The translations under genes and the position numbers were made by a program. A stretch of DNA of 5,871 nucleotides, from the NCBI GenBank assembly GCA_030746455.1, contig JASLMQ010000155.1, positions 1 to 5,871 of the forward strand. Reading direction: 5' to 3'. The notes below the pieces were generated by a model. It was not told where the DNA came from and made no database searches. It saw nothing but the letters and a program-made list of their open reading frames with translations. This stretch comes from Candidatus Latescibacterota bacterium (lineage in GTDB: Bacteria; Latescibacterota; UBA2968; GCA-2709665). Below, piece by piece: positions 1 to 5,871 of the stretch (positions within the stretch are counted from its first letter, which is position 1; every line of letters starts with the position of its first letter).

Positions 1-1667
1 TGCACTCCAACCAGGCAAGGCTGATGGCGAGCTCGTTCTCCACCATCAGCCGCTCCGTGGTGGACTGTGAGATCGCGTTCGTCGATCAGACGACCTACGC
101 TGAGTTCATCCGCCCGCTGTCCAATCCGTCGTGCACCTACACCTTCACCATCGAGCCGATGGGCGGGACCGCGGTGCTCGACTTTCCGCCGGCCATTGCC
201 AATCTGTTCGTCGATCGTCAGTTTGGCGGGACCGGAGCGAATCCGCCCAAGGAGGCCCGCGTCCTGACCAGCATCGAGCGCAAGGTGATGGGCAAGGTCG
301 TATTGCGGGCGCTAAGCGACCTCGAAGCGATGTGGGAGCAGCTGCTGAAGGTCGAGATCTCAGACGTAGAGCTGGAGACGAATCCCGAGTTCATCCATGC
401 GGCAGCACCGTCGGGTACGGTGGTGCTGATCGGCTTTGAGGTGAACGCACAGCACGCCTCCGGGCTGATCAAGCTCTGCTATCCATTTGAGATGCTAGGG
501 CCGGTACTCAGGTACCTGGGGCCTGGCGCGCCGCCCCCGGCCGAGGCCGCGTCCGACGCGCCCAAGAGCGACGGCCCACCAGCCGCTTCGGAGGCCGAGC
601 CAGAGAGCCCCGCTCCAATATCGGCGGAGGATTCGCTGGAGCAGATTGCGGCCCGACGGCCGGTGGACGTCGCCGAGGTAGTCCAGGCGCTCCTGTCAGA
701 AGCAGATGGTGAAGAAGAGGGGATCCCGGGCGCCCACCAGGTCTCGATACTGGTCGGATGCCTTCCTGAAGACCTCGCATCGATCGTGTTGGGGCATTGC
801 TCACCGGAGGAGAAACATTCCATCGGTCAGGCCGCGTCCAAGCTTGGAGACATCACCGCCAGCCAGCGGGACGACGCGTACGCCCGGATCAAGGAGCGGC
901 TCGTCTCCGGCGACTACGTGGTCAAGGGGGCCGCCGACTCTGCGCGTCAGGTCACCGAGGACACGCTCATGTCGGGCTTCTCGATGCTGCAACATATCCC
1001 CGTTGGCCAACTTGCCTCTCTCCTGTCCAAGGAGCACCCGCAGACGATGGCCCTGATCCTCTCGCAGCTCGAGGCGGACCAGGCGGCCCACGTGCTGCAT
1101 CGTCTGCCGGGAGACGATCTCCAAGCCGACGTGTCGTACCGCATGGCGACGATAGAGGATATCTCTGCTCGGGTCCTGCGCGACTTGGAGCGAAGCCTGG
1201 TTGAAGATCTTCGGTCGGCCATGGTAGGCTGGGTCACAGAGATCGGTGGGCCCAAGGCTGTGGCGCAGATGCTCAATCGCACTGGCAGGACCACAGAGAA
1301 GGAGGTGCTGACGCGTCTGGACGCCCAGGACCCAGAGCTTGCGGAAGAGGTTCGGAACCAGATGTTCACGTTCGACGATATCGCCAGGCTCACCGACCGG
1401 GAGATCCAGATGATGCTCAGGGAAGTCGATTCGAAGGACCTGGCGATTGCGCTGAAAGGTGCCAGCGATGAGACGAAGCAACGAATCTTCGGAAACATGA
1501 GCGAGGAGGTGGGTACGAAGATCAGAGAGGAAATGGACTTCTCAGGTCCCGTGCGGATGAGCGACGCTGAGGAGATCCAGCTGGGAGTCGTGGAGATCAT
1601 ACGGAAGCTGGAAGAGGCGGGCCAGATCACGGTTCCTCGAGGACGCTCGGATGAGAAATGGGTCTGA
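1..1667 (+). CDS. FliM-FliG fusion flagellar motor switch protein, 5' partial
   Basis: Predicted cytoplasmic C-ring (switch) protein. Residues are counted from the ATG at 24. Residues 1-165 match the FliM middle domain: TYAEF (24-28), the VDRQFGGTG segment holding the FliG-binding GGxG motif (68-71), ELETNPEF (116-123) and the LIGFEV strand. Residues 166-205 are a Pro/Ala/acid-rich linker. The rest is FliG: a divergent N domain (about 237-315), a middle domain with EHPQ (337-340), the hinge GGPKAVA (408-414), MFTF (447-450), and a C domain with ALKGA, GPVR and a closing EEAGQI. The FliM SpoA/FliN-like C-terminal domain is missing. The frame stays open upstream of ATG 24, and the codons from position 3 read HSNQARL, which fits the FliM helix before this point. 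The true start and the CheY-binding N-terminus therefore lie before the window. No internal ATG with a ribosome site offers a separate FliG start. Domain identities are strong; motor function is inferred. No other flagellar gene is visible. Confidence 0.9.
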   Translation, partial: HSNQARLMASSFSTISRSVVDCEIAFVDQTTYAEFIRPLSNPSCTYTFTIEPMGGTAVLDFPPAIANLFVDRQFGGTGANPPKEARVLTSIERKVMGKVVLRALSDLEAMWEQLLKVEISDVELETNPEFIHAAAPSGTVVLIGFEVNAQHASGLIKLCYPFEMLGPVLRYLGPGAPPPAEAASDAPKSDGPPAASEAEPESPAPISAEDSLEQIAARRPVDVAEVVQALLSEADGEEEGIPGAHQVSILVGCLPEDLASIVLGHCSPEEKHSIGQAASKLGDITASQRDDAYARIKERLVSGDYVVKGAADSARQVTEDTLMSGFSMLQHIPVGQLASLLSKEHPQTMALILSQLEADQAAHVLHRLPGDDLQADVSYRMATIEDISARVLRDLERSLVEDLRSAMVGWVTEIGGPKAVAQMLNRTGRTTEKEVLTRLDAQDPELAEEVRNQMFTFDDIARLTDREIQMMLREVDSKDLAIALKGASDETKQRIFGNMSEEVGTKIREEMDFSGPVRMSDAEEIQLGVVEIIRKLEEAGQITVPRGRSDEKWV

Positions 1668-1685
1668 ACCCTGAGAGGCGAAAGA

Positions 1686-1785
1686 CATTGGGAATTGGGG
1701 AATTGAGAATTGGAAAATGAGCTGTCGAGGACTGGGGCAGGTCGGGAGTAGGGAAGTGTTGGCGAACGGACAGGGAGGCCTGAAA
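1686..1785 (+). repeat. Dispersed intergenic element, copy 1
   Basis: Three blocks in this gap recur in the same order and orientation at 5038-5107. Block A (1686-1712) is a ladder of four ATTG words starting at 1687, 1694, 1702 and 1709, so the spacing is 7-8-7. Block B (1739-1759) begins AGGTCGG and contains GTAGGG. Block C (1773-1785) begins GGGAGGCC. By eye, block A matches the second copy at 21 of 27 positions without gaps. The gap between A and B is 26 bases here and 8 in the other copy. The element ends about 70 bases before the sulfatase start. Its function is unknown; it could be a decayed mobile repeat or a leader element. Confidence 0.5.
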
Positions 1786-1840
1786 GCAAGGAGCAGGACA
1801 GGGAACGCTCGGGCTACGTTAAGCGGAGCGCGGTGAGGGA

Positions 1841-1846
1841 GAGGAG
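1841..1846 (+). promoter_or_regulatory. Ribosome binding site of the sulfatase gene
   Basis: The purine-rich GAGGAG, within a longer GGGAGAGGAG run, lies 8 bases before the ATG at 1855. It supports that start. The encoded protein then begins directly with the first strand of the sulfatase fold, leaving no room for a signal peptide. Confidence 0.6.
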
Positions 1847-1854
1847 CGGATCGA

Positions 1855-3360
1855 ATGACGAAGGATGCACTGAATGTGGTTCTCATTATGGCGGATCAGC
1901 ACAGCCATGCCGTGGCCGGGTGCTATGGGCACGACATCGTGCAGACCCCGGCGCTGGACGAGCTGGCCGGCTCGGGCCTGGTCTACGAGAACGCCTTCTG
2001 TGCGTCTCCGCTGTGCGGCCCGTCCCGAGCGTCCTGTTTCACCGGAACCCATCCCCACACCCACGGTGCGATTACCCACAACAACAGCCGGCACCGCTCA
2101 GGCAAGGTCTACCGGGAGACCCTGAGGCCGGGCATCACGTCCCTTGTGCGTCCGCTTCGGGACGCGGGATACCGGACCCACGGCGCCGGATACATGCACG
2201 TTGAGCAGCACGTGGACAAGTCGGACGATCCATACGGCGAGCTTGGGTTCCAATCGTACCGGATGAACGCCCAGGAATACGGCCGGTTGGTGGGTGAAGA
2301 GGTCAAGCATCGGTACAACTTCGCCAACATCATCTCGGAGATGTGGGAGCACAGCTACCGCAACGTGGAGGGCGATCCCTTTCCCTACCCGGAGGAGCAG
2401 CTCTGGGACTCGATGATCACGGAGGATTGCCTGCGGTTCCTCGATGAACGGGAGACGGATCAGCCTTTCTTCCTCTATACGGGCTACCGTGCGCCGCATC
2501 CACCGTGGTGCGCTCCGCCCCGGTTCCACGAGATGTACGATCCCAACGACATCGGCGACCTGCCCAACTACCTGGTCACCTATCGCGACAAGCCTCGCCG
2601 GGTCGTCGAGCGGATCAACTATTACGAGCTGTGGAGCCTTCCCGAGGAGATGATAAGGAAGTCCATCGCGGCCTACTTCGGGTTCGTCTCCTACCTGGAC
2701 CACTACGTGGGACGGCTGATCCGGGGACTGGAGGAACGTGGGTTGCGGGAGAACACCCTGGTCATCTACACCTCGGACCACGGTGAGATGCTCTACAAGA
2801 ACGGGATTTGCGAGAAGCACACGTTCTTCGAGGACGCGGTGCGCATTCCCCTCATCTGCTCGCTGCCGGGGACGATTGAGTGCGGGAAGCGTACCGACGC
2901 GATGGTCAGCAACATCGACATCCTGCCCACGGTGCTGCCGATGTTGGGACTGCCCCTGCCCGGCTTCGTGGAGGGGAAGGACCTGGCCCCTACCTTCACG
3001 GGCGGAGAGGTGCAGGGCCACATCTTCGCCGAGTACTACCACAGCCTGGATCCCTGCCGCATGGTGCGGGACAAGCGCTGGAAATACATCCACACGGAAG
3101 AGGACATTTGCGAGCTGTACGACCTGGAGAACGATCCGGAGGAGTCGATCAACCTGGCGTGGTATCCTCAGTACGTGCCCCGCATCCGGCGCATGCACGA
3201 GCTTGTGATGGCGGACTGGGAGATCCCCGAGCTCCCGGTGTGGGCGGCGTGGAACGATCTGAACGAGAGGAAGCAGCGGCTCAGATTGACGGACCCGGAC
3301 ATCATCGACCCCAGATCCGAGCCGCCGGAGTGGGTCGCGAACCACCGGGAGGAAGGCTGA
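1855..3360 (+). CDS. Type I (formylglycine) sulfatase, arylsulfatase A-like, likely cytoplasmic
   Basis: Hydrolyses a sulfate ester; the substrate cannot be told from sequence. The 501-residue protein has a sulfatase domain (about 6-365) followed by a short C-terminal subdomain like DUF4976 (about 390-450, with MVRDKRWKYI and ELYDLENDPEE). The catalytic motif C54-G-P-S-R58 matches the C-x-P-S-R signature, in which Cys is oxidised to formylglycine by FGE or an anaerobic sulfatase-maturating enzyme; neither gene is in the window. Likely metal and substrate ligands are D14-Q15 near the start, H215 in the APHPPW motif, D308-H309 in TSDHGE, and K321. D-Q in place of D-D and D-H in place of D-N are common bacterial variants. 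Length is normal. The N-terminus MTKDALNVVLIMADQ shows no signal peptide or lipobox. The gene lies 83 bases before a glycoside hydrolase on the same strand and probably shares its transcript. Confidence 0.95.
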   Translation: MTKDALNVVLIMADQHSHAVAGCYGHDIVQTPALDELAGSGLVYENAFCASPLCGPSRASCFTGTHPHTHGAITHNNSRHRSGKVYRETLRPGITSLVRPLRDAGYRTHGAGYMHVEQHVDKSDDPYGELGFQSYRMNAQEYGRLVGEEVKHRYNFANIISEMWEHSYRNVEGDPFPYPEEQLWDSMITEDCLRFLDERETDQPFFLYTGYRAPHPPWCAPPRFHEMYDPNDIGDLPNYLVTYRDKPRRVVERINYYELWSLPEEMIRKSIAAYFGFVSYLDHYVGRLIRGLEERGLRENTLVIYTSDHGEMLYKNGICEKHTFFEDAVRIPLICSLPGTIECGKRTDAMVSNIDILPTVLPMLGLPLPGFVEGKDLAPTFTGGEVQGHIFAEYYHSLDPCRMVRDKRWKYIHTEEDICELYDLENDPEESINLAWYPQYVPRIRRMHELVMADWEIPELPVWAAWNDLNERKQRLRLTDPDIIDPRSEPPEWVANHREEG

Positions 3361-3363
3361 GAG

Positions 3364-3408
3364 GCATTGTCAGGTGAAGCGTGAAGCATTGTAGGTCGAG
3401 TCGAGGCC
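3364..3408 (+). repeat. Short heptamer repeat and possible degenerate third copy of the intergenic element
   Basis: A tandem pair of GTGAAGC (3374-3387) lies between two GCATTGT words (3364-3370 and 3386-3392). AGGTCG (3393-3398) and GAGGCC (3403-3408) follow. The order CATTG, AGGTCG, GAGGCC echoes blocks A, B and C of the element seen at 1686 and 5038, but the shared words are short. The repeat pair is directly visible; membership in the family is a weak inference. Confidence 0.3.
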
Positions 3409-3428
3409 GGTCCCCTGCCCTCTTCCTT

Positions 3429-3434
3429 GGAGAA
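3429..3434 (+). promoter_or_regulatory. Ribosome binding site that decides the hydrolase start
   Basis: GGAGAA sits 9 bases before the ATG at 3444. This favours that ATG over the in-frame GTG at 3381. The GTG lies inside the GTGAAGC repeat and would add 21 residues with no resemblance to the family's N-terminus. Confidence 0.65.
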
Positions 3435-3443
3435 CTCGATTTC

Positions 3444-4784
3444 ATGCTCAGAGTGAGCGACAACGGACGGTTCCTCGTCGAGGACGATGGCACACCCTTC
3501 TTCTGGATGGGTGACACGGCGTGGGGCCTGTTCCATCGCCTCACGGCAGAAGAGGCCGATCTCTATCTGTTAAACAGGGCGGCCAAAGGCTTCAATGTGG
3601 TCCAGGCGTGTCTGATTGCGCCCGGCCGACTCAACGGGCTGGGTCCCAACGCCTGCGGCCACGCTCCTCTGGCCGACAACGATCCGGCCCGGCCCAGTCC
3701 CGCCCACTTCGATCACGCGGACGCGATCATCCAGCGTGCTGCGTCCCACGGTATTCACGTCGCGCTCGTACCGGTGTGGGGGGCCGTGTACGTGGCCGGC
3801 TACCAGGATGGCCCCCGGGTCTTCGACGACGCGAAGGCCCGTGAGTACGGGGCGTTCGTTGGGGCGCGCTACCGTGATCGTGAGAATATCGTCTGGGTCC
3901 TGGGAGGCGATGTCCCGGTGGTGGTGGAGGACCGTGACTACATCTCGCTTTGGCGGGCCATGGTGGAAGGTATCAAATCGGAAGACCGGTCTGGCCATCT
4001 GATGACCTACCACCCGCGCGGGGGGCAGACCTCAGCGACGTGGCTCCACGACGAGGAGTGGCTCGACTTCAACATGCTCCAGTCCGGACACAGTCACAGG
4101 ACCCGGAACGACGAGCGGATTGCGGCCGATTACGCCCTTGCGCCCCCCAAGCCCTGCGTAGACGGCGAACCACGCTACGAGGACCACCCCGACCGGGGGG
4201 ATGCCTACCACGGCTACATCGACGACTTCGACGTCCGCAAGGCGGCCTACTGGGCGGTGTTCGCCGGCGCCTTCGGCCACACCTACGGCTGTCATGCCGT
4301 CTGGCAGTACTGGCAGCCCGGACGGGAAGCCGTGACAGGGGCGCGGACGCCGTGGACGGAGGCCTTGGAGCTCCCTGGCGCCGACGATATGCGGCACCTG
4401 CGCGCGCTGTTGGGGTCGCGGTCGATCCTGACGCGCGTTCCGGACCCGTCGCTCGTCGTTCTCGGAGAGGGCAAGGCTGCCGAACACGTCTGGGCCACGC
4501 GCGGGGACGACTACGCGTTCCTCTACGTGATCCCCACGCTGAGTCCGATCACGATCCGACTCGGGGTGATCACCGGCGATCGGGTGACCGCCTGGTGGTA
4601 TGATCCGCGCGACGGAACGCACATCCCGGCCGGCACGATTCCCAATACCGGCATTCGGGCGTTCACGCCGCCGCCGACCCCGGCCGACGCAGGACGGGGG
4701 TGTGATTGGGTACTCGTCCTCGACGACGCCGCGCAGGGTTATCCGCCTCCCGGGATCCCTGCTCATCGGCATGTCGCAGGATAG
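3444..4784 (+). CDS. DUF4038 apiosidase-like glycoside hydrolase (GH140-related)
   Basis: Predicted glycosidase with a TIM-barrel of the apiosidase-like/DUF4038 family and a small C-terminal beta domain of the type labelled 'putative collagen-binding'. The 446-residue protein opens with the family hallmark LRVSDNGRFLVEDDGTPFFW and GDTAWGLFHRL. It continues with AAKGFNVVQ (47-54), PLADNDPARP (75-84) and WVLGGDVP (151-158). D156 in GGD and E242 in DGEPRYED are the likely catalytic acids, by analogy with the Asp/Glu pair of the Bacteroides apiosidase. The end carries VTAWWYDPRDGT (381-392), typical of the C-terminal domain. There is no signal peptide. Being next to a sulfatase suggests the two remove sulfate and then a terminal sugar from the same glycan. 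The family is broad, so apiose as the substrate is not established. Confidence 0.88.
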   Translation: MLRVSDNGRFLVEDDGTPFFWMGDTAWGLFHRLTAEEADLYLLNRAAKGFNVVQACLIAPGRLNGLGPNACGHAPLADNDPARPSPAHFDHADAIIQRAASHGIHVALVPVWGAVYVAGYQDGPRVFDDAKAREYGAFVGARYRDRENIVWVLGGDVPVVVEDRDYISLWRAMVEGIKSEDRSGHLMTYHPRGGQTSATWLHDEEWLDFNMLQSGHSHRTRNDERIAADYALAPPKPCVDGEPRYEDHPDRGDAYHGYIDDFDVRKAAYWAVFAGAFGHTYGCHAVWQYWQPGREAVTGARTPWTEALELPGADDMRHLRALLGSRSILTRVPDPSLVVLGEGKAAEHVWATRGDDYAFLYVIPTLSPITIRLGVITGDRVTAWWYDPRDGTHIPAGTIPNTGIRAFTPPPTPADAGRGCDWVLVLDDAAQGYPPPGIPAHRHVAG

Positions 4785-4965
4785 CACAATCAGACACCTC
4801 ACCGTCGCCATTCCCTCCTTGCTTTCCCCTCTCGCTCGAACTATCTTCCCGCCATAGCATTACGACATAGCAGGGTCCGATGCGGGGACGGGTCCCGGGT
4901 GAGACCAATTCATAGCTTGGTAGATACCTTGCTGCCATCCGGGACCACGATGGACCTGGGGATCT

Positions 4966-5004
4966 GGGGCATGCTTCGGACAGGCGAAGTGTGCCCTTTG
5001 TCAT
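4966..5004 (+). terminator. Candidate intrinsic terminator after the sulfatase-hydrolase pair
   Basis: The arms 4966-4978 and 4985-4997 can form a 13-pair stem with a six-base loop (GACAGG). I count ten Watson-Crick pairs and three G-U pairs. The G-U pairs form only in RNA from the + strand, which fits a + strand transcript. The downstream tail TTTGTCAT is short in T for a strong terminator. The stem lies about 180 bases after the hydrolase stop, so it may instead be a 3' UTR or leader structure. Confidence 0.45.
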
Positions 5005-5037
5005 AGGGATACGCGACAGGCTGAGAGGTGCAGGAAC

Positions 5038-5107
5038 CATTGTGGATTGTGAGATTGAGAACTGAAGTACGGAGGTCGGTGGTAGGGGGAGTGTGAGGGA
5101 GGCCGAA
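5038..5107 (+). repeat. Dispersed intergenic element, copy 2
   Basis: Block A (5038-5064) has ATTG words starting at 5039, 5046 and 5054 and an ACTG at 5061, the same 7-8-7 spacing as copy 1. Block B (5073-5094) starts AGGTCGG and contains GTAGGG. Block C (5097-5107) starts GGGAGGCC. The copy ends about 85 bases before the kinase start, a position comparable to copy 1 before the sulfatase. It is shorter than copy 1, mainly between A and B and between B and C. Confidence 0.5.
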
Positions 5108-5192
5108 GTGGGCAGAGAGGAAGGCCCGCAGCCGAGCCGACCCGTAGCGCCTGTTCCCCATCTCGCTTTGACAGCCGCCGCATGGGCTGGTG

Positions 5193-5871
5193 ATGAAAAT
5201 GATCGGCCAAACGATATCCCATTACAGGATTCTCGAGGGGCTCGGGGAAGGCGGCATGGGCGTCGTGTACAAAGCCGAGGACACCAACCTCGAACGCACG
5301 GTTGCCCTGAAGTTTCTGCCGTCCGAACTGACGCGCGACGAAGAGGCACGGCAGCGCTTCGTGCACGAGGCGAGAGCGGCTTCGGCTCTGGATCATCCCC
5401 ATATTGGCACCATCTACGAAATCGACGAAGCAGACGGCCTGTCCTTCATCGCGATGGCACACTATGAGGGGGAAACCCTGAAGGACAGGATTGAGCGGGC
5501 GCCGTTGGCCGTCGAGGACGCCATCGACATTGCCATCCAGATTGCCCAGGGCCTCTCGGCGGCCCATTCGAGAGACATTGTTCATCGGGACGTCAAGCCG
5601 GCCAACGTTCTGATCACGGCAGAGGGTCAGGCCAAGATCATCGATTTCGGGCTCGCGAAGCTGAGAAGAGGCAGCCTGCTCACCCGAACGGGAACGACCA
5701 TGGGTACCGTCGCCTACATGTCACCCGAGCAGGCCCAGGGCGCTGAGGTGGACGACCGGACGGACGTCTGGGCACTGGGAGTCATGCTGTATGAGATGCT
5801 TGCAGGGGATCGACCGTTCAAGGGCGAGTATGAACAGGCCGTGATGTATTCGATTACGAATGAGGAGCCGG
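5193..5871 (+). CDS. Hanks-type Ser/Thr protein kinase, PknB-like, 3' partial
   Basis: Phosphorylates serine or threonine on unknown protein targets. Only the N-terminal catalytic domain (226 codons) is inside the window. The first residues MKMIGQTISHYRILEGLG are typical of this bacterial kinase group. Visible motifs are the glycine-rich loop G18-E-G-G-M-G23, VALK with the ATP-anchoring K40, E59 of helix C, the catalytic loop H131-R-D133 with K135 and N138, D151-F-G153, and an activation segment rich in Thr (164-172) followed by MSPEQ (176-180) and D191 of DVWALG. All catalytic residues are present, so an active RD kinase that autophosphorylates is expected. Start choice lies between ATG 5193 and ATG 5199; an in-frame stop at 5169 limits any upstream extension, and no good ribosome site is visible. 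Related proteins often carry WD40/TolB-like or TPR sensor regions after the kinase domain; whether this one does is beyond the window. Confidence 0.93.
   Translation, partial: MKMIGQTISHYRILEGLGEGGMGVVYKAEDTNLERTVALKFLPSELTRDEEARQRFVHEARAASALDHPHIGTIYEIDEADGLSFIAMAHYEGETLKDRIERAPLAVEDAIDIAIQIAQGLSAAHSRDIVHRDVKPANVLITAEGQAKIIDFGLAKLRRGSLLTRTGTTMGTVAYMSPEQAQGAEVDDRTDVWALGVMLYEMLAGDRPFKGEYEQAVMYSITNEEP

Larger units (their letters stand above)
4785..5192. other. 408-base intergenic region without a convincing gene
   Basis: No protein-like reading frame fills this stretch on either strand. It begins with a pyrimidine-rich part (about 4811-4852), then has two CATAGCA words 13 bases apart (4853 and 4866). 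A stem-loop follows at 4966-4997, and the second copy of the ATTG-ladder element at 5038-5107. The last 85 bases before the kinase hold a perfect TTGACA (5168-5173) but no -10 box usable for the kinase. Purine-rich runs such as GAGAGGAAGG (5115-5124) are too far upstream to act as its ribosome site. Confidence 0.6.

Noticed and set aside
24..26. ATG at 24 as the true start of the flagellar gene
   Set aside because: The frame is open back to the window edge and the codons before it (HSNQARL) align with the FliM helix preceding the middle domain, so this Met is internal.
663..665. Internal GTG as a separate FliG start
   Set aside because: The nearest GGAG is about 21 bases upstream, too far, and the frame is continuous with FliM.
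3381..3443. GTG 3381 as the hydrolase start
   Set aside because: It falls inside the GTGAAGC repeat; the added 21 residues do not look like the family and the ATG at 3444 has a good ribosome site.
4885..4896. GGGAC-GG-GTCCC palindrome
   Set aside because: At most four pairs with a four-base loop and no T-run; too short to call a terminator or operator.
4913..4972. Minus-strand peptide beginning MPQIPRSIVVPDG, resembling the start of REP-associated (Y1) transposases
   Set aside because: Only about 12 residues resemble the family, the HxH catalytic region is absent and a stop follows after 20 residues. At most a decayed relic; a chance match is as likely.
5168..5196. TTGACA with a possible -10 box before the kinase
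   Set aside because: A -10 box at normal spacing would be TGATGA overlapping the start codon, a poor match, and would place the transcript start inside the gene.
4663..5585. Long minus-strand open frames across the hydrolase end and kinase start
   Set aside because: They are antisense shadows of the GC-rich coding frames and have no recognisable domain content.

Overview
The window is GC-rich bacterial DNA with four genes, all on the + strand. In order they are: a flagellar switch protein whose 5' end lies before the window, a sulfatase, a DUF4038/apiosidase-like glycoside hydrolase, and the start of a Ser/Thr protein kinase that runs off the right edge. The gene mix (flagellar switch, non-secreted sulfatase, DUF4038 hydrolase, PknB-like kinase of the kind common in environmental genomes) and the loose spacing suggest an uncultured polysaccharide-degrading bacterium, for example of the Latescibacterota, Poribacteria, Acidobacteriota or Planctomycetota type. 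This placement is inference; there is no rRNA or marker gene to confirm it.

Region 1-1667 is the most unusual part. One uninterrupted reading frame encodes a FliM middle domain, a Pro/Ala/acid-rich linker, and then a complete FliG (N, middle and C domains). The FliM C-terminal SpoA (FliN-like) domain is absent and FliG stands in its place. The two fused halves are the ones that bind each other in the flagellar C-ring (FliM GGxG motif, FliG EHPQ motif). The FliG torque helix keeps most of its charged residues, but the position matching E. coli R281 is a glutamate.

Region 1855-4784 is a small carbohydrate module: a type I sulfatase with the C-x-P-S-R formylglycine motif, followed 83 bases later by an apiosidase-like hydrolase. 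Neither has a visible signal peptide, so they probably act together inside the cell on an imported sulfated oligosaccharide. A stem-loop with a short T-run about 180 bases downstream may end this transcript.

Region 5193-5871 encodes the N-terminal catalytic domain of an RD-type Hanks kinase with all key residues present.

The gaps before the sulfatase and before the kinase carry two copies of the same degenerate element: a ladder of ATTG words with identical 7-8-7 spacing, then two further shared blocks in the same order and orientation. A weaker trace may exist before the hydrolase. No tRNA, rRNA, CRISPR array or convincing insertion sequence was seen.
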